The notes below the pieces were generated by a model. It was not told the DNA's origin, did not search any database, and saw nothing but the letters and a program-made list of their open reading frames with translations. A DNA stretch of 17,878 bases. Source: an uncultured Opitutales bacterium (GTDB taxonomy: Bacteria > Verrucomicrobiota > Verrucomicrobiia > Opitutales > Intestinicryptomonadaceae). Position numbers and translations under genes: made by a program. Of this stretch, positions 6,390 to 14,128 are shown piece by piece (the first letter of the stretch is position 1; each line of letters begins with the position of its first letter). The stretch covers positions 1 through 17,878 of the forward strand of contig URYY01000026.1 in the NCBI GenBank assembly GCA_900552245.1, in the 5' to 3' direction.

Positions 6390-8021
6390 TTACTTGTCTT
6401 GCGGAATGGGCTTTCCGTAATCCAGGTAGGCTCCGTGGTCGGTTGAGAAGGGGCGCAGAGGCAGTCCGTTTTTGTTCTCTACCGAAATTAGCGGCCAGCT
6501 TGCCCAAGCGTAGCGCGCGGCCTTGGGTTCAGGAACTTCGGGGCTTGATATGATAATCTTATCGCCCTTAATTTCGGCGTCCGCCCACTTCCAGTTGTTG
6601 TTGTCGGAACCGCGGATTGCAAAGCCTTGGAGCTTTTCAACATTCGCCATTTTGCGCAGGCCATTTGCATTTGCGATTGTAACGATAATCTTATCTCCGT
6701 CTATTTTGTAGTCTTTAAAGTATGGCGAGATAGCGTCCTTTTCATTCCCGCGCTTGTAAACTTGCGCCAGTGCCAGTTTTGCCAGGCGCGTTGCAACTAG
6801 CTCTTTGTGCGGCGGGTGAATGTCTCCCTGGCCGCCAACTTTTGAGCCGCCGTTATCAATGCTTGTCACAACTCCGGTCTTTGGCAAATCGAGTACTTCA
6901 GCTTGCGCCTCGCGTATAGCGCCCCAGCTGCCCTTTTGCACGGGTTGCTTTTGCGTGTCTGTGAATGCTGCAAGCTCGACGTAGTAGAAGTAGAAGTCGC
7001 GCTTAAACAGCTTGCGCCACGAGTTTACCATAAGTTTTTTTAGGTCGCCATATTCGTAGGGCTGGCCGGCGTTCGATTCGCCCTGGTACCAAAGCACTCC
7101 GCGGGGCGAAAGCGGCGCTATGCCGTTTATCATGGCGTTATACATGCAGGTTGGTTGGTCGTTGCGCGATATCACGTCTATGGGCTGCTGCGGGCGTGTC
7201 TTGCCATTTTTGTTTTGCAAAGTCCAATTCGGATTTTGCTCAAGCCACTTCGGGTAATTGGCTATGTAGTTTGCCCTGAGCTTTTCAAAGTTTGCCACAT
7301 CCTCATCGAGCTTATCTATAAACTTCTTGCACTCGGGCGAATTTTCAAAGGCCTTTCTAGAAATCCACGGCTCAATTCTGCTTCCGCCCCAAGAGGAGTT
7401 TATGACGCCCACGGGAGTATCGAGCGCCTTACTTATTAAGCTTGCAAATATGTAGCAGACTTGGCTTACATCGCCGTGGTGTATGTTTTTATTTATTATG
7501 CGCCAGTCTCCGCAGACTTCCTCTATCTGCTCGGGCAGTATTATGTGTTGGGTTCTAAAAATGCGTATATCGCCGTTTGAATTTTGGGCGTCTTGCTCGT
7601 ATTTGTCGCGGTAAGCTCTGTCTATGGAGGCGTTGCCAAAGTGCCACTCCATATTGCTCTGGCCTGAACCCATCCAGAGTTCGCCCGTAATTACGTTCGA
7701 AATCTTTGCAGTTCCGGAATCTGAAGTTGCAGTAATTTCCAAGTTCGTGCGCTTCGGAAACTTCTGCTTTATTTCAGCCTGCCAAAGCCCCCTCTTGTCG
7801 GACTTTGTCTGTACTTTAAATTCGGCTTTTTTTCCATCCTTAGATGTCGCATAAACCTTTACTTCCACGGCTTTTTCAGGTTCAGTCCAGCCGGCGATAG
7901 TGTTTGTATCGTTGGCCTGCAAAACCATATTGTTTTGATATATATTCTTAAAGCGTATGTCGGCCGACGCAAAATTTGCGAGCGCGACTACCGCCAAACC
8001 CATCAACATTGCATATTTCAT
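6390..8021 (-). CDS. Secreted sialate O-acetylesterase-like (SASA, SGNH-fold) enzyme
   Basis: Members of this family remove O-acetyl groups from sialic acids or from plant polysaccharides such as xylan. From the chosen start the protein has 543 residues. It begins with a signal peptide (MKYAMLMGLAVVALANFASA, probable cleavage before DIRF), so it acts in the periplasm or outside. Numbering from the longer frame at 8048 (subtract 9 for the chosen start), the SGNH blocks are: GQSNMEW with nucleophile S131; SSWGGSRIEPW at 218-228 (oxyanion glycine); WYQGESNAG at 320-328; and the catalytic pair D409/H411 in GDIHPPHK. An N-terminal beta-rich part precedes the hydrolase and a C-terminal beta-rich part follows it, as is usual. 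Alternative starts are ATG 8042 and TTG 8048; neither has a Shine-Dalgarno, and the 8021 start gives the cleanest signal peptide. The exact substrate cannot be told. It stands alone, with its own promoter and terminator. Confidence 0.92.
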   Translation of the reverse strand: MKYAMLMGLAVVALANFASADIRFKNIYQNNMVLQANDTNTIAGWTEPEKAVEVKVYATSKDGKKAEFKVQTKSDKRGLWQAEIKQKFPKRTNLEITATSDSGTAKISNVITGELWMGSGQSNMEWHFGNASIDRAYRDKYEQDAQNSNGDIRIFRTQHIILPEQIEEVCGDWRIINKNIHHGDVSQVCYIFASLISKALDTPVGVINSSWGGSRIEPWISRKAFENSPECKKFIDKLDEDVANFEKLRANYIANYPKWLEQNPNWTLQNKNGKTRPQQPIDVISRNDQPTCMYNAMINGIAPLSPRGVLWYQGESNAGQPYEYGDLKKLMVNSWRKLFKRDFYFYYVELAAFTDTQKQPVQKGSWGAIREAQAEVLDLPKTGVVTSIDNGGSKVGGQGDIHPPHKELVATRLAKLALAQVYKRGNEKDAISPYFKDYKIDGDKIIVTIANANGLRKMANVEKLQGFAIRGSDNNNWKWADAEIKGDKIIISSPEVPEPKAARYAWASWPLISVENKNGLPLRPFSTDHGAYLDYGKPIPQDK

Positions 8022-8027
8022 AAGAAA

Positions 8028-8056
8028 ATAATCTAGTCTCATTCGCAATATGGCAA
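8028..8056 (-). promoter_or_regulatory. Predicted promoter of the SASA gene (leaderless mRNA)
   Basis: On the minus strand TTGCCA (8056-8051) and GATTAT (8033-8028) are separated by 17 bases. The ATG at 8021 begins seven bases after the -10 box, about where transcription would start, so the mRNA would have almost no leader. This fits the lack of a Shine-Dalgarno sequence. The -10 box matches only four of six consensus bases. Confidence 0.4.
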
Positions 8057-8587
8057 GTCGTAAATAAGCAAAAGTTAAATTTTATTTCCGCCTTTTAATT
8101 AAAATCCGCTGGCTTTTTCATTTAATACATATGCAATTTTAAATGTGCACAAAGTGTCCGCAAGGTTCTAACTATGTAAGCTTTTCACGCAAAAGTTTGT
8201 GCAATTTCCAAACATAATGTGGGTATTAAAATTCAGCGCCATGTTTTACACGCTCTATTGATTGCGAGGCTTAGCAAGTGTAGGACAACTTTGAGACAGA
8301 GTTAGGTCGCGACCTTTATAACTGTGCGATTTTCAGATTAAATTGTAGGACAAGAGAATCTGACAAGACTATGAGAAATTCGACCTTAGCGCCTTTGAGC
8401 ATATTAAATCGCAAGTTGCCTTTTTAACATCGCCGAGCCTGGGTAAGAGGCATTTTTTACAATTTTGAGGTTTGGCAAGAGGCATTTGCCAAATTTAGAC
8501 TTATCGGACCGCTTGCGAACACAGAGAAAATAGCTTGGCTCAAACGTTTTAGCGTTAAATAATGTTAGTTAAAAATTTGCTTTTTAG
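8057..8587. other. Non-coding spacer with short repeats and palindromes
   Basis: No gene is supported here. The stretch holds several small structures: a 12-base palindrome TTTTAATTAAAA (8093-8104) flanked by TCCGC copies; direct repeats TGTAGGACAA at 8279-8288 and 8344-8353; a perfect 12-base palindrome AGGTCGCGACCT (8304-8315); and AAGAGGCATTT at 8445-8455 and 8477-8487, each inside a small inverted repeat. The second of these has arms TTTGGCAA / TTGCCAAA (8471-8478 with 8486-8493). They may be regulator sites for the divergent SASA and oxidoreductase genes, or remnants of an older sequence. Confidence 0.5.
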
Positions 8588-8614
8588 TTGACGCAAAAAA
8601 ATAGTGGGTATAGC
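8588..8614 (+). promoter_or_regulatory. Possible promoter of the pyruvate:ferredoxin oxidoreductase genes
   Basis: TTGACG (8588-8593) is followed after only 15 bases by TATAGC (8609-8614). The -35 is good but the spacing is short, so this is a weak call. The word AGTTGACG recurs at 8714-8721, just before the start codon, where it is too close to act as a -35 for this gene. Confidence 0.3.
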
Positions 8615-8640
8615 GTTTCGTGCTATTATTGAATAAAGTG

Positions 8641-8703
8641 CGCCCGCCTTTTCAGAGTAAAGGCGCGCGCGTTTGATTCCGACCCGCCGTTGCGGGAGTT
8701 TTT
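8641..8703 (+). promoter_or_regulatory. Two GC-rich hairpins in the leader of the oxidoreductase mRNA
   Basis: The first hairpin pairs CGCCCGCCTTT (8641-8651) with AAAGGCGCGCG (8659-8669), ten of eleven positions, around a seven-base loop. The second pairs CCCGC (8683-8687) with GCGGG (8692-8696) around a CGTT loop. A short T-run after AG follows, which makes it resemble a weak terminator. It could be an attenuator, a small RNA 3' end or a stabilising leader. I recognise no known riboswitch in it. Confidence 0.4.
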
Positions 8704-8730
8704 AATCTCAAAAAGTTGACGTAAATTATT

Positions 8731-9858
8731 ATGAAGAATAAATGCATTACTGATGCAAATGAGGCAGTGGCTTCGGTAGCTTTCAGAGTGAGCGAAACTA
8801 TTGCAATTTACCCCATTACCCCGTCCTCGCCCATGGCGGAATCTTGCGAAGAGTGGGCCGTTAAGGGTAAGAAGAATATTTGGGATGCCGTTCCTGAAAT
8901 CTCCCAGCTGCAAAGCGAAGGCGGCGTTGCGGGAGCCGTTCACGGCGCCCTTTCAACAGGAACGCTTATGACCTCCTTTACGGCGTCGCAGGGTCTGCTT
9001 TTGATGATTCCAAACATGTACAAGATTGCGGGGGAACTCACGCCCTTTGTCTTGCACGTTTCGGCTCGCGCCCTCGCAAGCCACGCACTTTCAATTTTCG
9101 GAGACCAAGCCGACGTAATGGCCTGCCGCCAGACCGGCTTTGCAATGCTCTGCTCGAACTCAGCCCAAGAGGCCCACGACTTTGCTGCAATCGCGCACGC
9201 TTCAACTCTCGAAAGCCGCGTTCCCTTCTTGCATTTCTTTGACGGTTTTAGAACTTCCCACGAAGTCAACACCTACGAGTTTGTCTCCGACGATGTTTTG
9301 AAGGAGATGATTCCATACGAAAAGGTTCTCGAATTCCGCGCTCGCAGCCTAACTCCTGACAAGCCTTTTGTAAAGGGCACAGCGCAGAATCCCGACACCT
9401 TCTTTCAGTCTTTGGAAGCCCGCAACGCCTATTACACCAACTGCCTCGATGTGGTTGAAAAGAATATGGAAAAGTTTGCAAAGCTCACCGGCAGAAAGTA
9501 CGGTTTGTACGAGTATGTAGGAGCTGAAGATGCCGAGTACGTCGTTGTAGCGATGGGCTCCGGAGTTGAAACTTTGGAGGAAACTGTAAAGTATTTGAAT
9601 GCAAACGGCGGCAAGTTTGGCGTTGTAAAGGTTCGCATGTTTATGCCCTTTGACGTAAAGCGCTTTGCTAAGGTCTTGCCAAAGTCCGTAAAGGCGATAA
9701 CCGTTCTAGACAGGACAAAGGAGGCGGGCTCCGCCGGCGAACCTCTCTATCAGGATATCGCAACTGCAATAATCGAAGGCAGAAATTCCGGCGAAATTTC
9801 AATAGACCCGAAACTCTACGGCGGAGTTCACACCGGCAATGGCAAAGGGCGTGTTTGA
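8731..9858 (+). CDS. nifJ: Pyruvate:ferredoxin (flavodoxin) oxidoreductase, N-terminal part (domains I-II)
   Basis: The enzyme oxidises pyruvate with CoA to acetyl-CoA and CO2, passing electrons to ferredoxin or flavodoxin, in the cytoplasm of anaerobes. This 375-codon frame covers domain I and most of domain II of the normally ~1170-residue single chain. Thiamine-diphosphate and pyruvate contacts are present: T30 in IYPITPSSP, E63 in LQSEGG and R113 in HVSARA. These match T31, E64 and R114 of the Desulfovibrio africanus enzyme as I recall it. After DPKLYGG (codon 365) the expected RYGLxSKEFTPAM is lost: the frame reads VHTGNGKGRV and stops at 9856-9858, while EFTPAM continues in the +1 frame. 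It overlaps the next frame by 20 bases. No Shine-Dalgarno precedes the ATG. It may be a free alpha-like subunit, the first part of a frameshifted protein, or half of a broken gene. Confidence 0.93.
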   Translation: MKNKCITDANEAVASVAFRVSETIAIYPITPSSPMAESCEEWAVKGKKNIWDAVPEISQLQSEGGVAGAVHGALSTGTLMTSFTASQGLLLMIPNMYKIAGELTPFVLHVSARALASHALSIFGDQADVMACRQTGFAMLCSNSAQEAHDFAAIAHASTLESRVPFLHFFDGFRTSHEVNTYEFVSDDVLKEMIPYEKVLEFRARSLTPDKPFVKGTAQNPDTFFQSLEARNAYYTNCLDVVEKNMEKFAKLTGRKYGLYEYVGAEDAEYVVVAMGSGVETLEETVKYLNANGGKFGVVKVRMFMPFDVKRFAKVLPKSVKAITVLDRTKEAGSAGEPLYQDIATAIIEGRNSGEISIDPKLYGGVHTGNGKGRV

Positions 9859-12244
9859 AAATATGCTCGCCGACAAGCCCAAGAACCACTTCTCAGTCGG
9901 CATCGTTGACGACGTTACGCACAATTCGCTCGCTTGGGACGAATCATTCGACCTTGAAAGCGACAAAGTTTTGCGCGCCGTATTCTTCGGTTTGGGTTCC
10001 GACGGCACGGTTGGCGCCAACAAGAACACAATTAAGATTATCGGCAACGGCACCGACAACTACGCTCAGGCCTACTTCGTTTACGACTCCAAGAAGTCTG
10101 GCGGCATAACGGTTTCGCACTTGCGCTTTGGTCCGGAAGAAATCAAGGCTCCGTACCTAATTAAAAACGCCCAGTTCGTGGCTTGCCACCAGTTCTCTTT
10201 TATGGACAAGTACGACATTCTCGACCGCGCGGCCGAGGGCGGAGTATTCCTTCTAAACGCGACTCACGAGGCGGGCGAAGTTTGGAATTACTTAAACCGC
10301 GACGTACAAAAGAAAATTATAGATAAGAAGCTCAAGTTCTACGTAATCGACGCCTACAAAGTTGCAAAGGAAACCGGTATGGGCGGCAGAATAAACACGA
10401 TTATGCAGACCTGCTACTTCGCAATTTCAGGCGTTTTGCCGCGCGAAGAGGCCATAGAAAAGATTAAGGCCTATGCGGAAAAGACCTACATGAAGAAGGG
10501 CAAGGCCGTTGTGGAAAAGAACTTTGCGGCTATCGACGCTTCAGTTGCAAACTTGCACGAGGTAAAGGTTCCGTCTGAAGTTACATCGCAGCGCGGCTTC
10601 CCGAAGACGGTTGCCGACGAAGCCCCCGACTTTGTAAAGAATGTAACGGTCGTTATGATGCGCGACGAGGGCGACAAGCTCCCTGTTTCCGCAATGCCTG
10701 TTGACGGCGTATGGCCCTCTGCAACAACTCAGTGGGAAAAGCGCAATATAGCAATTGAAGTTCCGTCTTGGAATCCGCAGCTTTGCATACAGTGCAACAA
10801 GTGCTCGACAATCTGCCCGCACGCTGCAATCCGCCCGAAGTTCTACTCAAACGAGGCTCTAAAGGACGCTCCCAAGACCTTCAAAAGCACAGCATTCAAG
10901 AGCAAGGATTACCCGAATTGCTCCTTCACAGTCCAAGTTGCGGTTGAAGACTGCACGGGTTGCGGCTTGTGCGCGTCTGTATGCCCCGGAAAGAGCAGAA
11001 CTGAGGAGGGCGTAAAGGCCCTTATGATGGTGGCTCAGGAGCCTGTGCGCGACGCCGAGCGCGAAAACTTCAAGTTCTTTATGAGCCTGCCGGACGCAGA
11101 TGTTTTGAAGCTCAAGGACACCGTAAAGGAAGTTCAGTTCCGCAGGCCTCTGTTCGAGTTCTCCGGTGCTTGCGCAGGTTGCGGAGAAACTCCATACATC
11201 AAGATGCTCACCCAGCTTTTTGGCGACAGGCTCTTGATTGCAAACGCGACGGGTTGCTCCTCTATTTACGGCGGCAATTTGCCGACAACACCCTACGCTA
11301 CAAACAAGGACGGCAGAGGTCCGGCTTGGGCAAACTCGCTCTTTGAAGACAATGCGGAATTCGGCTTGGGTTACCGCATCTCTTTGGATATGCGCGCAAA
11401 GATTGCCGGCGAACTCTTGCAGAAGCTGGCAGGCAAAGTTGGCGACGACTTGGTAAAGAGCATACTCGAAGCCGACCAGACCGGCGACGCGGGCATCGCA
11501 GCCCAGCGCGAGCGCATAGCGGCTTTGAAGCAAAAGATTGCAAGCGACGATTCGTTTGAGGCAAAGGCTCTCTTGCCGATAGCAGACGATTTGGTTGAAA
11601 AGGCTGTCTGGATTATCGGCGGCGATGGTTGGGCCTACGATATCGGCTATGGCGGCTTAGACCACGTCTTGGCAAGCGGCAGAAACATCAATGTCTTGGT
11701 ATTGGATACCGAGGTTTACTCCAACACCGGCGGCCAGATGAGCAAGTCCACCCCGATAGGCGCAGTTGCAAAGTTTGCGACAAAGGGCAAGTCCACCCCG
11801 AAGAAGGACTTGGGTATGTTGGCAGTTGACTACGGCAATATCTACGTTGCCCAGGTTTCTATGGGTGCTAAGGATACTCAGGTAATTCAGGCTATGCGCG
11901 AGGCTGAAAGCTACAAGGGCGCATCCATCGTCATAGCTTACGCCCACTGCATATCGCACGGCTTCAATCTCGTAAACGGCGTAGAGCACCAGAAGGCCGC
12001 GGTTGACAGTGGCTACTGGCCGCTATACCGCTACGACCCGCGTAAGATTGCGCTCGGCCAGAATCCGTTTAAGCTAGACAGTGCCGATCCGAAGTTGCCG
12101 GTAAGCGAATACATGAAGAATGAAAACCGCTTCAGGCAGTTGCAGGTTTCAAATCCGGTTCGCGCGGAAGAGCTTACGAAGTTTGCTCAGGAGTTTGTAA
12201 ACGCCCGCTGGGCAAAGTACAAGCGCTTGGCCGGTCAGGCATAA
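9839..12244 (+). CDS. nifJ: Pyruvate:ferredoxin oxidoreductase, C-terminal part (end of domain II to domain VI)
   Basis: This 801-codon frame holds the rest of the enzyme. Residues 1-43 are the tail of domain II (MAKGVFENM, then VGIVDDVTHNSL). Domain III (gamma-like) starts at FFGLGSDGTVGANK. The ferredoxin-like domain binds two 4Fe-4S clusters through C316/C319/C322/C326 and C372/C375/C378/C382. The final thiamine-diphosphate domain has C445 and C448 (GACAGCGE), C473 (TGCSS) and C704 (AHC) for the proximal cluster, GDGWAYDIGYGG at 595-606 and N629 in YSNTGGQ. Ligand spacings (28 and 259 residues from C445) equal those I recall for the D. africanus enzyme. The whole C-terminal half therefore looks intact. 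The frame is open back to 9806; the first ATG is 9839, inside the previous frame, with GGAG at 9823-9826, 12 bases upstream, as a possible ribosome site. ATG 9863 is an alternative start. Confidence 0.94.
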   Translation: MAKGVFENMLADKPKNHFSVGIVDDVTHNSLAWDESFDLESDKVLRAVFFGLGSDGTVGANKNTIKIIGNGTDNYAQAYFVYDSKKSGGITVSHLRFGPEEIKAPYLIKNAQFVACHQFSFMDKYDILDRAAEGGVFLLNATHEAGEVWNYLNRDVQKKIIDKKLKFYVIDAYKVAKETGMGGRINTIMQTCYFAISGVLPREEAIEKIKAYAEKTYMKKGKAVVEKNFAAIDASVANLHEVKVPSEVTSQRGFPKTVADEAPDFVKNVTVVMMRDEGDKLPVSAMPVDGVWPSATTQWEKRNIAIEVPSWNPQLCIQCNKCSTICPHAAIRPKFYSNEALKDAPKTFKSTAFKSKDYPNCSFTVQVAVEDCTGCGLCASVCPGKSRTEEGVKALMMVAQEPVRDAERENFKFFMSLPDADVLKLKDTVKEVQFRRPLFEFSGACAGCGETPYIKMLTQLFGDRLLIANATGCSSIYGGNLPTTPYATNKDGRGPAWANSLFEDNAEFGLGYRISLDMRAKIAGELLQKLAGKVGDDLVKSILEADQTGDAGIAAQRERIAALKQKIASDDSFEAKALLPIADDLVEKAVWIIGGDGWAYDIGYGGLDHVLASGRNINVLVLDTEVYSNTGGQMSKSTPIGAVAKFATKGKSTPKKDLGMLAVDYGNIYVAQVSMGAKDTQVIQAMREAESYKGASIVIAYAHCISHGFNLVNGVEHQKAAVDSGYWPLYRYDPRKIALGQNPFKLDSADPKLPVSEYMKNENRFRQLQVSNPVRAEELTKFAQEFVNARWAKYKRLAGQA

Positions 12245-12267
12245 GCTTATTCAGTTGCTAAATTTAG

Positions 12268-12302
12268 GCGCCGCTTTGAATTGACAAGGCGGCGCTTTTT
12301 TT
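12268..12302 (+). terminator. Rho-independent terminator of the oxidoreductase genes
   Basis: GCGCCGC (12268-12274) pairs perfectly with GCGGCGC (12289-12295), with two more A-T pairs possible beyond a bulged G. Seven T residues follow (12296-12302). It lies 23 bases after the stop codon. Confidence 0.9.
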
Positions 12303-12588
12303 GTGTTTAATCCCCCGCCTTATTGCGAATTGGCATAGGCCTAAATCTTAAATTGGGCTGCTTTGCATTGTGAGGATTGAATGCGCGGTTTTAATCGAAG
12401 CCACATTAGGGAGCGTGAGCTTAAGCTTTCAATGAATACAAAGTTGCACTTAAACTGCAAGTTTCAGCCTCAATAGCTTTCGAAATTTAAAGGCAAATTT
12501 TTAGAGTAAAATTTCCCTTTAGTTTAAGATATTAGTTACGATAAAATGTATGTTTTAGTTGGCAGTGGCTCATTAAAAGTGGTGGTAT
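12303..12588. other. Convergent spacer without genes
   Basis: This AT-rich stretch lies between two facing terminators. I see no gene, only a 10-base palindrome AGCTTAAGCT at 12418-12427. Confidence 0.5.
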
Positions 12589-12622
12589 AAAAAAACGGGC
12601 TTAAAAAATTTTAAGCCCGTTT
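12589..12622 (-). terminator. Rho-independent terminator of the efflux operon
   Basis: Read on the minus strand, AAACGGGCTTAAAA (12622-12609) pairs perfectly with TTTTAAGCCCGTTT (12606-12593), and the T-tract runs to 12589. It lies 23 bases beyond the stop of the outer-membrane channel gene and closes the three-gene operon. Confidence 0.92.
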
Positions 12623-12645
12623 CGCTATTTTGAGACGTTTAATAT

Positions 12646-14112
12646 TTAATTTTCGCTCTCGGTAGAATATTCGCGCGCGCTGCCGCCGATTGCGAGCACG
12701 AGGTTAATTACGGCTCTAAAGCGGTTTCCCATTACGTTTATTCGCTCGCGTTCGTTTAGTAGGGCCAGGCGCTCGGCGTCTGTAAACTCAAAGTAGTCTA
12801 TGGCCCCGGCCTCATACTGGTCTTTCGTGAGCTCTTGAACCTCGCGAGATGCGCTTGCAGTTTGCGCTCTGGCTTCGTACTCCACCTTTAAGTCGCGTAT
12901 GGTTGAAAGCGCGCTCTCAGTCTCGTATATGGCGTTTAAAACTATGGCCTTGTAGGCCTCTACAACTTGGGCGTGGTAGGCGATTGCGCTCTTTCTCTGC
13001 CCCCATAGCGTGCCGCCTTGGAAGATAGGTATATAGACATTGGGGCTAACTCCCCAGGCAAGCGAAGCCGAATTAAATAGGGTATCGGCCTTCTGAGAGT
13101 CTAAGCCCACCGATGAAGTTAGCTGCACTGTTGGAAAGAAAGCGGAATTTGCCGCGCCAATGCGGTAGTTTGCCGCGTACACTTTGCGCTCCGCCTCCGC
13201 TATATCGGGCCTGCGCTCAAGTAGAGTTGAGGGCAGGGCAAGCGGGGTTTCGGGAAGCTTTGCGTAAACTAAATTACCTGTGGGCTCATCGAATTTAGAT
13301 GGAATTGTACCTATTAGGTAAGCGAGGTAATTTACGCTTGTATCTTTTGTTGTCTGCACTGCCGCAAGTTGGGACTTTGCCTCGTAAAGCTGTTGCTCGG
13401 CTCTCTTTAAATCGGTTTTGGAGGAATAGTTTGCGGCAAAGCGGTTCTTTATAATCTCAAGCTGGGCCTCGCGCGTCTTTACAGTTTCGCTTAAGATATC
13501 GATTTCCGAATTGTATTGGAGTATTGTAAAGTAGGTTGATGCAGTTTCGCACTCAAGCATAAGCATTACATTCTCGTAGGCCGCAAATACTGCCTGTGCC
13601 TCGGCGGTGTCGCTTGCAAGAAGGGCTTGCACGCGCCCGAATAGGTCTATATCCCAAGTGAGGCCCAGCCCTAGAGCGTAGTCGCTGTATGTGCCGCGGT
13701 AGTTTGCAGAATTTTCAGAGGTGCCGGTTCTGGAATAGGCAGCGTCGGCATTTACCCAGGGGTAGAGCTCTCCCTCGGTCATAAAGGCCTTTGCGCGGGC
13801 ATCCTCAACTGCGTAGAAGGCAGACTTCAGGTTTGGATTGTTTGCGCGGCAGGTCTCGATTAGCTTATTTAGGTTGTCATCGTTAAAAATGAGCCACCAC
13901 TTTCCTTTGGGCAGGTTGTCTTGCGGGCAGGCCTGCTTCCACTGCCCCTCGGCGTACTTAAAGCTCTTTAGAGCCTCCACCTTGGCATTTAGCGGCGTTT
14001 CCGGCACTTCGTAGTCGGGTTCCAGAGTGCACGCGCCAAGCAGGGCGGCGGCCGCCGCGCAAAGCAGAGCGCGGGAGCAATTTAGCGTTTGTTTTAAATA
14101 AAATCCGTCCAT
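12646..14112 (-). CDS. Outer-membrane efflux lipoprotein (NodT/OprM family, TolC fold)
   Basis: This is the exit duct of a tripartite RND efflux system: a trimer forming a beta-barrel in the outer membrane and a helical tunnel in the periplasm. The 488-residue protein begins with a lipoprotein signal peptide. The lipobox is LLGAC, with C28 as the lipidated cysteine, followed by TLEPDYEVPETP, a start typical of the NodT group. Two long helical OEP repeats follow. The second contains the LPSTLLERRPDIAEAERKVY block with IGAANSAFFPTV, the family hallmark. The gene follows the RND pump gene by 14 bases. A strong Shine-Dalgarno (AGGGAGGA, plus-strand positions 14121-14128) overlaps the pump's TAG stop, so the two are probably translationally coupled. 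It is the last gene before the operon terminator. Its transported substrates are unknown. Confidence 0.95.
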   Translation of the reverse strand: MDGFYLKQTLNCSRALLCAAAAALLGACTLEPDYEVPETPLNAKVEALKSFKYAEGQWKQACPQDNLPKGKWWLIFNDDNLNKLIETCRANNPNLKSAFYAVEDARAKAFMTEGELYPWVNADAAYSRTGTSENSANYRGTYSDYALGLGLTWDIDLFGRVQALLASDTAEAQAVFAAYENVMLMLECETASTYFTILQYNSEIDILSETVKTREAQLEIIKNRFAANYSSKTDLKRAEQQLYEAKSQLAAVQTTKDTSVNYLAYLIGTIPSKFDEPTGNLVYAKLPETPLALPSTLLERRPDIAEAERKVYAANYRIGAANSAFFPTVQLTSSVGLDSQKADTLFNSASLAWGVSPNVYIPIFQGGTLWGQRKSAIAYHAQVVEAYKAIVLNAIYETESALSTIRDLKVEYEARAQTASASREVQELTKDQYEAGAIDYFEFTDAERLALLNERERINVMGNRFRAVINLVLAIGGSAREYSTESEN

Positions 14113-14120
14113 CTTTAAAA

Positions 14121-14128
14121 TCCTCCCT
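14121..14128 (-). promoter_or_regulatory. Strong ribosome binding site overlapping the pump stop codon
   Basis: On the minus strand AGGGAGGA sits eight bases before the ATG of the outer-membrane channel gene. Its first two bases are the last two of the TAG stop of the RND pump gene. Ribosomes ending the pump would be placed directly on the next start. It also fixes the start at 14112. Confidence 0.7.

Noticed and set aside
8641..8700. Possible tRNA, because GTTTGATTCC resembles a T-loop
   Set aside because: The flanking bases do not pair as a T-arm, and no acceptor stem, anticodon arm or D-arm can be drawn.
10859..11533. 224-codon open frame antisense to the oxidoreductase
   Set aside because: It lies wholly inside a strongly conserved coding region and its residues show no recognisable domain; its length follows from the codon bias of the sense gene.
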